Assembly (NCBI RefSeq): GCF_017874425.1 | Contig: NZ_JAGGLL010000014.1 | Coordinates: 1-64,000 of the forward strand | DNA length: 64,000 nt | Reading direction: 5' to 3' | From: Clostridium punense | Lineage (GTDB): Bacteria > Bacillota > Clostridia > Clostridiales > Clostridiaceae | Shown: positions 35,329-45,374 of the stretch, piece after piece | How positions within the stretch are numbered: position 1 is the first letter of the stretch | Layout of the letters: each line of letters starts with the position of its first letter | Program-made: the position numbers and the translations under genes | Notes under the pieces: generated by a model | Databases searched by the model: none | Told to the model about the DNA's origin: nothing | What the model saw: the letters and a program-made list of their open reading frames with translations, nothing else

Positions 35329-36303
35329 TTAAATGTTAAATAATTCATCAGCTTCCGGTGGATCTACTTCTAATTCCATATCATCTTTAATAACTATACC
35401 TTTACTACCAGTAATTTTTCCAATAAGAGTACCTTTAATTCCATTTTTTTTAAATTCTTTGACAAGCTGTTCCCCATGACTACAAGTTATTATCATGCTG
35501 CCTGAAGATATGAACTTAAGTGGATCTAAATTAAATCTATTACATAGTTTTTTTGTAATGTTTGTTATAGGTAATTGCTGCTCATATACTTTAAATCCAA
35601 CATTACTTGATTTTGATAATTCCCAAAGTGCTCCAAACAGTCCTCCTTCAGTTATATCATGCATTGAGTTTACTCCTACACGTCCAGCAATTATTCCTTC
35701 TCTAACAACACTTATACTTTTCACATATTCTTTTGCTTCTTTGTATTCTTCCTCTGATAATACTGCCCTACATTCATTTGGAAAATCATTTATAAGTATG
35801 GACGTACCTTCAATACATAGATCCTTGGTAACCACTATATCATCCCCTATTTTTGCCCCAGAGGTAGATATTGCAGAGTTTTTATTTGTCTTTCCAATTG
35901 CTGTACATGAAACAATAGTCTTGTTTACTGCTTCAGTTATTTCAGTATGACCTCCAATTATTTCAACATTGAGATTTAAAGCTTCTTCATGTATTTCTTC
36001 CATAACATTATGCAGTTCCTCTAAGGTTGCAGTTGGAGGTGCAAGAATTGTTACTAATATGCCTATTGGCTCAACACCGCACGATGCAATATCATTACAA
36101 TTAATATGTACAGCTATTCTACCTATATTTTCATTTGCTCCTGTAACAGGATCCGTTGAAATAACACACTCATAGTCACCATAATTGACTACAGCACAGT
36201 CCTCTCCTATACCGTTGCTAATTCTAACTTCTTCTCTTTTTAATCCTCTATGGTTATCAATGACATATTTTAAATCATCCCAATTAAGTTTTCCTACTCG
36301 CAT
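35329..36303 (-). CDS. AIR synthase-related (HypE/PurM-like) protein
   Basis: A 324-aa protein of the PurM/HypE ATP-binding fold. It shows 'NGIGEDCAVVNYGD' near the N-terminus, 'IAVHINCNDIASCGVEPIG', 'IIGGHTEIT' and 'HDITEGGLFGALWEL'. The two halves are the AIRS N and C domains. True HypE ends in a PRxC cysteine motif; this one ends 'DPPEADELFNI', so it is probably not the hydrogenase maturation enzyme, and no hyp genes are nearby. Function unknown. AGGAG precedes the ATG. It lies 117 bases upstream of rdgB. Confidence 0.82.
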   Translation of the reverse strand: MRVGKLNWDDLKYVIDNHRGLKREEVRISNGIGEDCAVVNYGDYECVISTDPVTGANENIGRIAVHINCNDIASCGVEPIGILVTILAPPTATLEELHNVMEEIHEEALNLNVEIIGGHTEITEAVNKTIVSCTAIGKTNKNSAISTSGAKIGDDIVVTKDLCIEGTSILINDFPNECRAVLSEEEYKEAKEYVKSISVVREGIIAGRVGVNSMHDITEGGLFGALWELSKSSNVGFKVYEQQLPITNITKKLCNRFNLDPLKFISSGSMIITCSHGEQLVKEFKKNGIKGTLIGKITGSKGIVIKDDMELEVDPPEADELFNI

Positions 36304-36404
36304 TTTAATTCTCCTTATAATTTTAAAAACTCTTTATGATTTTAGCACATTTTTAAACCTTACATCATATTATTATATATAATTAATATTTTGGTGGTGT
36401 TACG

Positions 36405-37784
36405 TTGAAATATATAGGACCTTTTTTAAGAATCAATGTATTGGATAATACAAACATAAAAAGTCAATTATTTTACTTATCTAAAGAATCCATAAGACAC
36501 ATAGCATTACACTCTGGTTGTGGAATAATATCTAAAAATGAAGATTTAAAATCTAAACATTTACCTAAAAATGATGATATCATAAATAGTAATATTTCTC
36601 CACTACTATGTGTATACAGAAAAGCTGATGGAAAACTAATTAAAGAAAATAGTAAGCTCAGTTGGAATCATCGTAAGTTTAAAAAGGAAATAAATATATG
36701 CTCCAATGCTTATATGACCTTGTCCCTACTTGAGCTGATAGAGTACTACAGTAAGTTTATTGATGTAGATGAAAAAAAATATTCCCTTAGGAATTATCTC
36801 TTAAACCTAGTTGGAGAACAGCTAGAATTTTATGCAATTTATTGCAGAAATAACGAAGGAGTATTTATTGATAAGTATGATTCAACAGATCCTATGTGTC
36901 AGGAATATACTTTGACTGATAAAGATCTTAAATTTAGCTTTTCAACTCAAGGTCTCTTGATGGCAGCTTATTATAAATATTCACTTTATAAAGATTCTGA
37001 AGATAATCAGTTTAAAAACTTTGCCTTAGATATCTTGAATATGTTCAAACAATTTAAAAATGAGATATATAATATTCCACATGATGAACTTGTAAAGGTA
37101 TGCTTTGCTTTTAATATTTTTTATAAATATTCTCAGCTTGAAGACGCTAAAACCCTACTCTTAGATTTCTCTGACTTAATGGTTGAAAATCTAAAGCATA
37201 TTCCTTCATCAGTGATTAAAGACAAAATAGATATTTCTTGCTTAGCTTATATAAATTGTATAATGCTTAATAACCTAACTCATATGGCTAAGTTTAAAGA
37301 TACTGCCAACAAGATATATTTTAATTTAGAAAAATTATATCAACCTGATAAAGGTATCTTTGTAAAGGATATAGAGGAAAAAGAAAACAAATTTAATTGT
37401 GACGAGATAGTTCTTTATTTATATATGGTAATACTTCAGAATGAATATGATAGCAATAAGGATAAGGATGTAGATTATTCTATGGTTCACAATATCTACA
37501 AAAACCAAATTATCAATTCTGGAATAATTCTAAGTTGGCCTGAGGTACCAGATTTAGATAATGTAGAGAGGTATAGAAATTTCTCTTCTAAAGCTGAGGA
37601 TCTTCTAAAAGATGAATATTTTAGAATGCCTTCCATGCCAAGCCCTGAGAGCAATGAATTAGCACCTATATTTATAAAGTATGTAACATTAAATAAAAGA
37701 AAGGAAAGATATAAGCAGTATAAACACAGTTTTGATGCTTCAAAGAATATGTTTATCTTCTTTTTAATATTGTTCTTAAATTAG
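36405..37784 (+). CDS. Unknown 459-aa helical protein
   Basis: I do not recognise a family. The protein is soluble, rich in Asn, Lys, Tyr and Leu, and looks mostly helical. Hydrophobic helices such as 'AYMTLSLLELIEYYSKF', 'STQGLLMAAYYKYSLYKD' and 'VKVCFAFNIFYKYS' recur about every 50-60 residues, which suggests an alpha-helical repeat or alpha/alpha toroid. The C-terminus 'MFIFFLILFLN' is hydrophobic and could touch the membrane. The start is a TTG after GGTGGTG. Divergent from the AIR synthase gene, with its own terminator region. It might be a glycoside-hydrolase-like barrel, but no catalytic motif is visible. Confidence 0.65.
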   Translation: MKYIGPFLRINVLDNTNIKSQLFYLSKESIRHIALHSGCGIISKNEDLKSKHLPKNDDIINSNISPLLCVYRKADGKLIKENSKLSWNHRKFKKEINICSNAYMTLSLLELIEYYSKFIDVDEKKYSLRNYLLNLVGEQLEFYAIYCRNNEGVFIDKYDSTDPMCQEYTLTDKDLKFSFSTQGLLMAAYYKYSLYKDSEDNQFKNFALDILNMFKQFKNEIYNIPHDELVKVCFAFNIFYKYSQLEDAKTLLLDFSDLMVENLKHIPSSVIKDKIDISCLAYINCIMLNNLTHMAKFKDTANKIYFNLEKLYQPDKGIFVKDIEEKENKFNCDEIVLYLYMVILQNEYDSNKDKDVDYSMVHNIYKNQIINSGIILSWPEVPDLDNVERYRNFSSKAEDLLKDEYFRMPSMPSPESNELAPIFIKYVTLNKRKERYKQYKHSFDASKNMFIFFLILFLN

Positions 37785-37868
37785 ATTCAACGGTGAAATT
37801 TAAGACATATAACGGTTAAGCATGGCTATTGATAATTCATAACTGATACTCTTATTAAAAATTATAGT

Positions 37869-37905
37869 AAAACAACTGTGAATACGAAATCACAGTTGTT
37901 TTTAT
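37869..37905. terminator. Bidirectional terminator
   Basis: Arms AAAACAACTGTGA and TCACAGTTGTTTT around an 8-base loop, with T runs on both strands. It lies between the convergent 459-aa gene and the solute-binding protein gene. Confidence 0.88.
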
Positions 37906-37962
37906 TTAGTTATGGTATAGAATTACCTATACTTTAGGTGAATCTTCTATCTATTTGGAAAG

Positions 37963-39531
37963 CTATTCAACTTTTAAAAGTTCCAATTTAATATTACCTA
38001 AAGCTGTAGCATATACCCCTGTTATATTAGGTCTAATACATACCATAGTATTCAAATAATATATGGGTACTGACGGCAAATCTTGCCTTAAAATCTCATC
38101 GCATTGCCTATATAAAGCATTTCTTTGTTTTTCATCTATTTCTTCTTTTGCAGCTTTAATAACTTCATCATACTTTTCATTTCTGTACCCAATTACATTT
38201 CTTGAGGACTTACTTGACCACATATCATAATATAAGTGTAAGTCGCTATACAGTGGATTAAATATATTTAGATATAAATCATATTGCTTTTCCTTTAGCA
38301 CTTTTTCTAACTCTTCTTTCTTATAACCTTTTGGGGATACACTTATTTCTATATCTTGAAGTATATTTTTTGCTAAGTCTTCTGCTATTCTTTTATTATA
38401 ACTGTTATCTTCGTAAACTAATATAAAATTTTCTTTCCCTGTAATTTTAGTCTTCTTTAAGTATTCAATACTTTCATTTTTATTTGCAAAAGTATCAAAT
38501 ATTTTTCTATTAGCGCTATTCTTTGGAACATAAAAAGCTGCAGGTATTGCAAAGTTTTTAGAAATTTGTTGTGCATAATACTCCTTTGATAATATAGAAT
38601 TTATTGCATTTCTGAAATTTATATCCCCTACAAGATTCTTACTATCATTATTAAAATTCAAGTAATATACTGAATTACTAGGAAAGCTTCTAATTTTTTC
38701 TTCCTCTCCTAGTCTTTGATATTCATTTATTGGTGAATCCATCATGATATGTATGCTATCTTCACTTTCATCCTTTAATTCAAAGTAAGCTAAGGCCTTT
38801 TCTTTGTCTCCAATAAACGAAATTTTTATTTTTTCATCAGTAACTTGACTTTTGTCATAATAGTTAAGGCTCTTACTGATTATAACTTGTTTCTTTTCAT
38901 TTATATTATCTATTACAAAAGGTCCTGTGAACCTTATTTTTGAATAATCCTCATCAAAGCCTCTATTTAACTTATCATAATCCCTAAGTGCATAAACTGG
39001 ATGACTTAATATTTTAATAAAATAAGGGCACTTATTGTTAAGCCTTATAGAAAGAGTCTTCTTATCCTTTGCCCTTATTGCCACACCATCGAAGCTTATC
39101 TTTTTTCTCTTATAATCTTGCACACCAAAAATGCAATTCAATTGTTCTGAATATATATTTTCATTGTCATCTATAAAACTTTTAAAAAATTTCACAAAAT
39201 CCTGTGCTGTAATTTTATCCCCATTACTATAGGCAGCAGACTCTCTTATTGTAAATGTATATTCTAGACCGTCCTCTGAAGTTTTATAATCATCAGCTAT
39301 ACCCTTCACTATTTCACCGTTAAAATCTTCTGAAACCAATCCTTGAAATAAAGCTACTAAAAGGTCTTTTGATCTCACATCATAACTATCAGTCATAATT
39401 AAATTCTTTGGTCTTTCACCTAAATTATAGGTAATATGATTATTTGAAGTAATCTCTTTATGATCTCCCTCAATTGAAATAGAACATATTAAAATTCCAA
39501 TCAAAACAATTGCATAAAACATCTTTTTCAT
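37963..39531 (-). CDS. Family 5 extracellular solute-binding protein (oligopeptide type)
   Basis: A 522-aa OppA/DppA-like protein. The N-terminal 'MFYAIVLIGILICSI' is a signal peptide, but its ILIC sequence is a poor lipobox (Ile at -1), so lipid anchoring is uncertain. The mature part has the family's 'TYNLGERPKNLI' start, 'ANDYKTSEDGLEYTFTIRE'-like core (seen as 'DDYKTSEDGLEYTFTI'), 'GDKITAQDFV' and the C-terminal 'YRQCDEILRQDLPSVPIYY'. It would capture peptides or nickel-like ligands for an ABC importer. No permease or ATPase genes accompany it, so it is an orphan. GGTGGT precedes the ATG. Confidence 0.88.
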   Translation of the reverse strand: MKKMFYAIVLIGILICSISIEGDHKEITSNNHITYNLGERPKNLIMTDSYDVRSKDLLVALFQGLVSEDFNGEIVKGIADDYKTSEDGLEYTFTIRESAAYSNGDKITAQDFVKFFKSFIDDNENIYSEQLNCIFGVQDYKRKKISFDGVAIRAKDKKTLSIRLNNKCPYFIKILSHPVYALRDYDKLNRGFDEDYSKIRFTGPFVIDNINEKKQVIISKSLNYYDKSQVTDEKIKISFIGDKEKALAYFELKDESEDSIHIMMDSPINEYQRLGEEEKIRSFPSNSVYYLNFNNDSKNLVGDINFRNAINSILSKEYYAQQISKNFAIPAAFYVPKNSANRKIFDTFANKNESIEYLKKTKITGKENFILVYEDNSYNKRIAEDLAKNILQDIEISVSPKGYKKEELEKVLKEKQYDLYLNIFNPLYSDLHLYYDMWSSKSSRNVIGYRNEKYDEVIKAAKEEIDEKQRNALYRQCDEILRQDLPSVPIYYLNTMVCIRPNITGVYATALGNIKLELLKVE

Positions 39532-39726
39532 AGTACCACCCCATTTCTATAGTGATTATAGTTCCTATACCTTAAAATTATTTACATATTTTTACTTTAT
39601 TAATCTAACTTTCTTATCATTTATTTATAAATTTATTATTACAAAAATGTAATTTTATGCTATAATATAATTACTGAAGTCTATTTTATTTAAAAATTAC
39701 ATATTAATATTTACTTGGAGGTACCC

Positions 39727-39960
39727 ATGTTAGATATAATCTTAAAAATACTAATTATTGTGTCTATAATTACATTTACCTTTATTGGCATTTGGAGTTT
39801 TATTCTCTTTAACTATTTATATAGCCAAATTAGATATAGGAATTATTTATTAGAAAAAGTTTCTCATAACATTCATACTCTATCAAACAACTTTAAAAAT
39901 TTCTATGAAAAAGAGACTACTCAAGATAGTTCTTCCCTTTCAGAAATTAAAGAAGATTAA
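39727..39960 (+). CDS. Small single-span membrane protein, unknown
   Basis: A 77-aa protein. Residues about 3-30 are strongly hydrophobic ('ILKILIIVSIITFTFIGIW'), followed by a short loop and a polar, mildly basic tail with heptad-like spacing ('YLLEKVSHNIHTLSNNF') and an acidic end. It is probably a membrane-anchored coiled coil. I use the ATG at 39727, which follows TTGGAGG; the TTG 12 bases before lies inside that site. Function unknown. Its own terminator follows. Confidence 0.6.
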   Translation: MLDIILKILIIVSIITFTFIGIWSFILFNYLYSQIRYRNYLLEKVSHNIHTLSNNFKNFYEKETTQDSSSLSEIKED

Positions 39961-40009
39961 TTTGCTTAATTGGGATTCTATACCATAAATTTAATTACAT
40001 ATTTATATA

Positions 40010-40049
40010 AAAAAGATAACTGATGTACTTAACTCAGTTATCTTTTTTT
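40010..40049. terminator. Bidirectional terminator
   Basis: Arms AAAAAGATAACTGA and TCAGTTATCTTTTT around a 10-base loop, with T runs on both strands. It lies between the convergent 77-aa gene and the ligA group. Confidence 0.88.
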
Positions 40050-40076
40050 ATTTGTATTAGTACTATTCTATATTTA

Positions 40077-40346
40077 TTATTTTACTCCCCATAACATAAA
40101 CAAGAATATTAAGTTAGCTAGGACTATAAAAGTAATTCCATAAAAAATATAGTTTTTACCTTTTTTATTTATAATTATTTCTAGACTCCATATTATAAGA
40201 GTAAAAAACAATGATACTTGAAAGGGATGGTAATTCTGAAAAAACTTAATATAGTGGATACTATACATGGATAAAATAGTTAACACTATTATTATTATAG
40301 TAACCACCATAGAAGCCCAAAGAATCAATTTAATTGCTCTTTTCAC
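40077..40346 (-). CDS. Small three-span membrane protein coupled to ligA
   Basis: An 89-aa hydrophobic protein with three predicted membrane helices ('VVTIIIIVLTILSMY', 'VSLFFTLIIWSLEIII', 'GITFIVLANLIFLFML'). It begins with GTG directly after the ligA stop (no gap), and its binding site GGAGGGAG lies in the last ligA codons, so its translation depends on ligA. No family recognised. Confidence 0.65.
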   Translation of the reverse strand: MKRAIKLILWASMVVTIIIIVLTILSMYSIHYIKFFQNYHPFQVSLFFTLIIWSLEIIINKKGKNYIFYGITFIVLANLIFLFMLWGVK

Positions 40347-42347
40347 TTATCTCCCTCCAACCATGGCAAGAAAGTCCTCTTCTGAAAGTATTTTTACACC
40401 AAGCTCCACTGCTTTATCATATTTAGATCCAGCATCACTACCAACTAAAACATAATCTGTTTTTTTACTTACACTGCTAGATATTTTAGCTCCTAAACCT
40501 TCTAACTTTTCTTTTATCTCGTTTCTTGTAAAATTATTTAAAGTTCCAGTTATAACTACAGTTTTTCCCATTAGGATACTTTCTTCCTTAATTTCTTTAC
40601 TTTCAAAATAAGGTGTAATTCCTAAATCTAAGAGTTCTTTTATATTATTTTTAACCTCATTAGACTTGAAAAATTCTATAATACTTTTTGCAACAATATC
40701 TCCAATATCTTCAATGGCAACGAGATCATTAAAAGTAGCATCCTGTAGTTTCTCAAGATTTCTAAAGTTTTTCACTAAATCCTTTGCAGTTTTCTTACCT
40801 ACATTAGGAATTCCAAGAGCATAAATGAAAGATGCTAAATCACAATTTTTGCTTTTTTCTAAAGCATTTAATAAATTATCTGCTTTCCTGTTTCCAAACT
40901 TTTCTAGAGTTAATAACTCTTCTTTTTTTATTTTATATAAATTTGGAATAGATTTTATATTTAATTTTTCAAAAAGTTGTTCTGCAGTTTTTTCACTAAA
41001 GCCTTCTATATTCATAGCATCTCTGCTAGCAAAGTGTACCATACTTTTCACCATTTGTGGCTTGCAAGACAAAGTATTATCACAGAATAGATGTACGCCT
41101 TGTTGTACAAGCTTTGTTCCGCAACTTGGGCAATATTCAGGTTGTTCAATTCCTATAGCTTTCTCTAAAGTTGACTCTACGACTCCAATAATTTCTGGTA
41201 TAACATCATTAGAACGTCTGATATACACTTCACAGCCAATTTTCACACCTTTTCTATGTACATCATCCATATTATTTAAGGTAGCTCTTTTCACGGTAAC
41301 TCCACCTAATTCCACAGGCTCTAATAAAGCTGTAGGACTTACTCTTCCGCTTCTTCCAACATTCCACTCTACATCCAAAAGAGTAGTTGTTGTTTCTTCA
41401 GCCTCAAATTTATATGCAATGGCCCACTTTGGAAATTTAACTGTATATCCCAAATGCTCTCTTGTTTTAATATCATCGATAGCAATTACAACTCCATCGA
41501 TATCGTAATCTAACTGTGTTCTTATAGATTCGATATACTTAATTTCCTCAACTATATCCTGAAAATTACTACAAGATTTAAAATAAGAGTCTACTGGCAA
41601 CCCCATTTCTTTTATGAAATCCATCATCTCTTTATAAGTTTGAAACTGTTCTCCTTCTTTATATCCTATATCATAAAAAAATGCTGATAGATTTCTTTTT
41701 GCTGTTTCCTTTACATTTAAGTTTCTTAAAGCTCCTGCTGCTCCATTACGTAAATTCTTAAGTGGGACACTAGCCTTACTGTTATATTCTTCAAATGCAG
41801 CCTTTGTCATAATAGCTTCACCATGAATTTCTGTCACCGTATAATTTTTGATTTTAAGTGGTATAGATTTTATAGTCTTTGCCTGTGCTGTTATATCTTC
41901 TCCAACTTCTCCAGTACCTCTTGAAGCTCCTGTAACTAATACACCCTCCTCATCATAAGTTAAGTTAATTGACAATCCATCAAACTTCTTAGTTACAACA
42001 TAAGTTAAGGGAGGGAGCTGATGCTTATTATTTCTATTGTACTCATCAATGGCTTTTAAATTTCTATTGTGCCATTCTTTTAATTCCTCTATACTTTGTG
42101 CCTTATCTAAACTCCAAAGAGGTGATTTATGATAATGTTTTTTAAACTCTGGAAGTACTACATCACCGACTCTTTGAGTAGGTGAATAAGGTAGTACTTC
42201 CCCTAGTTCCTTTTCTAGGACTTTTAATTCATCATATCTCTTATCATATTCAACATCTGAAATAGAAGGATTGTCTAAAACATAGTATTCATAGGAGTAT
42301 TCATTTAATTCTTCAATAAGTTCTAGCATTCTAGATCTCTTTTCCAA
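40347..42347 (-). CDS. ligA: NAD-dependent DNA ligase
   Basis: A 666-aa replicative and repair ligase. The adenylated lysine lies in 'KKFDGLS' near residue 120. The four-cysteine zinc finger runs from 'CPSCGTK' to 'LSCKPQ' near residues 410-435. Helix-hairpin-helix repeats follow ('[14 protein letters not shown]', '[14 protein letters not shown]'). The C-terminal BRCT domain starts '[12 protein letters not shown]'. The length is normal. The start is a TTG after AAGGAGGAG, 20 bases after pcrA; the pcrA-ligA pair is conserved in Firmicutes. Confidence 0.97.
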   Translation of the reverse strand: MEKRSRMLELIEELNEYSYEYYVLDNPSISDVEYDKRYDELKVLEKELGEVLPYSPTQRVGDVVLPEFKKHYHKSPLWSLDKAQSIEELKEWHNRNLKAIDEYNRNNKHQLPPLTYVVTKKFDGLSINLTYDEEGVLVTGASRGTGEVGEDITAQAKTIKSIPLKIKNYTVTEIHGEAIMTKAAFEEYNSKASVPLKNLRNGAAGALRNLNVKETAKRNLSAFFYDIGYKEGEQFQTYKEMMDFIKEMGLPVDSYFKSCSNFQDIVEEIKYIESIRTQLDYDIDGVVIAIDDIKTREHLGYTVKFPKWAIAYKFEAEETTTTLLDVEWNVGRSGRVSPTALLEPVELGGVTVKRATLNNMDDVHRKGVKIGCEVYIRRSNDVIPEIIGVVESTLEKAIGIEQPEYCPSCGTKLVQQGVHLFCDNTLSCKPQMVKSMVHFASRDAMNIEGFSEKTAEQLFEKLNIKSIPNLYKIKKEELLTLEKFGNRKADNLLNALEKSKNCDLASFIYALGIPNVGKKTAKDLVKNFRNLEKLQDATFNDLVAIEDIGDIVAKSIIEFFKSNEVKNNIKELLDLGITPYFESKEIKEESILMGKTVVITGTLNNFTRNEIKEKLEGLGAKISSSVSKKTDYVLVGSDAGSKYDKAVELGVKILSEEDFLAMVGGR

Positions 42348-42367
42348 GTTATCTCCTCCTTAGGTAT

Positions 42368-44608
42368 CTATATAAGTTCTAGTGGTGATGAAGAAAGCAT
42401 AAGTTTTTTTATTCCCATGCTATTGAAGGCTATAGTCACAATAGTATCTGTACCATCTCCAGATACTGAAACTACTGTTCCCGTTCCAAATTTGCTATGC
42501 TTAACCTTTCTTCCTACAGTAACCTGATCTATCTGAATATTTTCCCTCTTATCATCACTATTTATTATTGAAGTTGCCACTTCCTTAGCATAACTAGCTT
42601 GCATATTTTTTAAGGTATGTGGATTATTATTAAATGATTTATTTTCATTATTTTTGAGGACATTTACAGCCCTCGATTTTCCACCAATTAATTCTTTTAA
42701 ACTTGGAGGGATTTCACTTACAAAATCTGAAACCGAGTAAGCAACTGTTCTTCCAAATACCATTCTTTGTTCAGCAGAGGTAATATACAAAACTTCCTTA
42801 GCCCTAGTTATAGCCACGTAACAAAGCCTTCTTGATTCCTCCATTTCAGTAAAGCTATTAAGTGAAGACATTCCTGGAAAAATTCCATTTTCCATACCTA
42901 CTAAAAATACAACGGGAAACTCTAATCCTTTCGCACTATGAACAGTCATCATTACTACTGAATTGTCTTCATCTTCTAAGTTATCCACATCAGATACTAA
43001 TGTAACCTTTTCTAAAAATGCTCCTAGAGATTTATCTTCTGAGTTTTTTTCAAAGGCTACTGCATCAGATACTAATTCTTTTAAGTTCTCTATTCTACTC
43101 TCATCCTCTGGAGTCTTAGATGCCTTCAAAACAGTCATGTATCCGCTCTCTTCTAATATAGTCATAATTAATTCAGATACTGGAGTTTCATCTGCTCTTG
43201 CTATAAAACTATTAATCAAACTTGTAAACTTATTAATGGATGAGACAGCTCTAGCAGATAATCCCGGTATAAATTCTGAATCTAAAAGGGTGTTGTACAT
43301 ACAATCTTCACCTTCATTAGCAAAGCTTTGAACCTTATCAACAGTAGTATCCCCTATATTTCTTTTAGGCTCATTTATAATTCTTCTTAAGCTAATATCA
43401 TCCAATGGGTTATTCACTAATTTTAAGTAAGCCATAATATCTTTAATTTCTTTTCTATCGTAGAATTTAAGTCCACCAACGATTTTATATGGGATTTCTC
43501 CACGTCTGAAGGTTTCTTCAAATATACGAGACTGTGAGTTCATTCTATATAAAACGGCAAAGTCCTTTAGGGTTCTTCCTTCCTCTTTTACCAGCCTTTT
43601 AATTTCATTTGCTACAAAGTTTCCTTCATCTATATCACTATACCCTCTGAAAACCTTAAGCTTCTCTCCTGCCTCACTTTCAGTTCTAAGTTCTTTTTCC
43701 TTCCTTTGAGCATTATTTTTAATAACCATGTTAGCCGCTTGAAGAATATTGGATTTTGAACGATAGTTTTGCTCTAGCTTTACAACTTTAGCATTTGGAA
43801 AGTCCTTTTCAAAGTCTAAAATATTGGTAATATCAGCACCTCTCCACGCATATATACATTGGTCATCATCTCCAACTACACAAATGTTCTCATTTTCATT
43901 GATCAAATATTTTACTAGTTCATATTGAGATTTATTTGTATCTTGATACTCATCCACCATTATGTATTTAAACTTTCTTTGATAAAATTCTCTTACCTCA
44001 TCGTGTTCCTTGAGAAGCTTTACTGTTAAAAATATTAAATCATCAAAATCCAAAGAATTGTTAGCTTTTAGCCTTTTTTGATAAAGTAGATACACATCAG
44101 CAATTCTATTTTTTCTGAAATCACTTTCGTTTTCCTTTTTGAAGGCTTCAGCAGAAATCATATTATTTTTTGAAGCTGAGATTTTTCCTATTATCTCCGA
44201 ATCTGTAATATCTTTTTCATTAATATTTAATTCTTTCATGCATTGTTTTACTAAAGTTTTAGCATCATAGGTATCATATATTGTGAAATTCTTATTATAA
44301 CCTAATTTATCTATTTCTCTTCTTAGTATTCTCACACAACTTGAGTGAAAAGTAGATACCCACATGTTTTCAGCTACATCTCCAACTAGTGACCTTACTC
44401 TATCCTTCATTTCTCCTGCGGCCTTGTTTGTAAATGTTATAGCTAATATTTGAGATGGAAATATGTTTAAATCCTTTATCATATGGGCAATTCTATAAGT
44501 CAATACTCTGGTTTTACCAGAACCTGCACCTGCTAATATAAGTAAAGGCCCATTTACAGTGATAGCTGCTTCATATTGTTCCTTATTTAATAATTTTTTT
44601 AAGTCCAT
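42368..44608 (-). CDS. pcrA: ATP-dependent 3'-5' DNA helicase PcrA
   Basis: A 746-aa superfamily 1A helicase of the UvrD/Rep group. The Q motif and Walker A are 'LNKEQYEAA' and 'GAGSGKTRVLTYRI'. Motif II is 'VDEYQDTN', motif III is 'GDDDQCIYAWRGAD', motif IV is 'LEQNYRSKSNIL' and motif V/VI is 'MTVHSAKGLEFPVVFLVG' ... 'EESRRLCYVAITRA'. It unwinds DNA in repair and displaces RecA. The C-terminal 'GRKVKHSKFGTGTVVSV' is the Tudor-like RNA polymerase-binding domain typical of PcrA. Confidence 0.97.
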   Translation of the reverse strand: MDLKKLLNKEQYEAAITVNGPLLILAGAGSGKTRVLTYRIAHMIKDLNIFPSQILAITFTNKAAGEMKDRVRSLVGDVAENMWVSTFHSSCVRILRREIDKLGYNKNFTIYDTYDAKTLVKQCMKELNINEKDITDSEIIGKISASKNNMISAEAFKKENESDFRKNRIADVYLLYQKRLKANNSLDFDDLIFLTVKLLKEHDEVREFYQRKFKYIMVDEYQDTNKSQYELVKYLINENENICVVGDDDQCIYAWRGADITNILDFEKDFPNAKVVKLEQNYRSKSNILQAANMVIKNNAQRKEKELRTESEAGEKLKVFRGYSDIDEGNFVANEIKRLVKEEGRTLKDFAVLYRMNSQSRIFEETFRRGEIPYKIVGGLKFYDRKEIKDIMAYLKLVNNPLDDISLRRIINEPKRNIGDTTVDKVQSFANEGEDCMYNTLLDSEFIPGLSARAVSSINKFTSLINSFIARADETPVSELIMTILEESGYMTVLKASKTPEDESRIENLKELVSDAVAFEKNSEDKSLGAFLEKVTLVSDVDNLEDEDNSVVMMTVHSAKGLEFPVVFLVGMENGIFPGMSSLNSFTEMEESRRLCYVAITRAKEVLYITSAEQRMVFGRTVAYSVSDFVSEIPPSLKELIGGKSRAVNVLKNNENKSFNNNPHTLKNMQASYAKEVATSIINSDDKRENIQIDQVTVGRKVKHSKFGTGTVVSVSGDGTDTIVTIAFNSMGIKKLMLSSSPLELI

Positions 44609-44685
44609 TTAAATCACTCCTAACTTAAACCATAATAAGTTTAAATTTGCACTATCCTTAATTATATCATATTTTTAATAGGTTA

Positions 44686-44713
44686 AACAAAAAAAGCGAC
44701 ATTGTCGCTTTAA
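44686..44713 (-). terminator. Terminator of yerC
   Basis: Arms AAAGCGAC and GTCGCTTT around ATT. TTTTTGTTT follows on the minus strand. Confidence 0.85.
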
Positions 44714-44772
44714 AAATATAATATCTATAAGCTTGGCTTACAATTGTATCTTTTATGTAATTATTTTTATAC

Positions 44773-45078
44773 TTACTCTTCCTTCCATTTAATTCTATCA
44801 AAAACAATCTTATATCCATCATTTCCATAATTTAATGAGCGATTTACCCTACTAATAGTAGCTGTGCTTGCGCCTGTAGTACTTGCAATATCTAAATATG
44901 TTCTTTTCTCCATTAACATTCTTGCTACCTGCAATCTTTGTTCAATGGCTTTTATTTCATTTATTGTACATATATCTTCAAAAAATTTATAGAACTCCTC
45001 TTTAGTTTTTAAGCTAGCAATGCCTTCAAATAAAAAATCCATTTCCCTGCTTTCAAACTTAGACTTAAACTCTCCCAT
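44773..45078 (-). CDS. YerC/YecD family TrpR-related protein
   Basis: A 101-aa DNA-binding protein of the TrpR superfamily. 'LKTKEEFYKFFEDICTINEIKAIEQRLQVARML' forms the first helices. 'RTYLDIASTTGASTATISRVNRSL' is the helix-turn-helix (about 58-82). It is generally found upstream of pcrA in Firmicutes, as here. Its regulon is not known. AGGGGG precedes the ATG. Confidence 0.9.
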   Translation of the reverse strand: MGEFKSKFESREMDFLFEGIASLKTKEEFYKFFEDICTINEIKAIEQRLQVARMLMEKRTYLDIASTTGASTATISRVNRSLNYGNDGYKIVFDRIKWKEE

Positions 45079-45340
45079 GGTTTATCCCCCTAACTCAAGC
45101 TTTTGTTACGTTTATATCTTTATTATAAGTTTAATGTTTTAAAGTGTAAATACAGAATATTTATTTTATTCAAATATAATTGTAGTTTTTATACAATGAA
45201 CAAGAATTAGTGGATGCAAGCTTCCCTTCCATACAAATTACTTATTTGTTTTAGAACTTAATATAGATTTAATATTAAATTTAGTTTATAAAATACAATT
45301 AAGGGTACTAAAACGTTAAAGCTAATTTGAAAATTGTAAT
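45079..45340. other. Intergenic region between yerC and secG
   Basis: About 260 AT-rich bases with no gene seen. In many Clostridia rnr and smpB follow secG; neither they nor a tmRNA is present here. Confidence 0.4.
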
Positions 45341-45374
45341 AAAAATAAAAGCTAAAGTAGATTACTACTTTAGC
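45341..45374 (-). terminator. Terminator of secG
   Basis: Arms GCTAAAGTAG and CTACTTTAGC around ATTA, with a T-rich tract on the minus strand. The stem overlaps the secG stop codon. Confidence 0.88.

Noticed and set aside
35329-36303. Calling the AIR synthase-like gene hypE
   Set aside because: The C-terminal PRxC cysteine motif of HypE is absent and there are no other hyp genes nearby.
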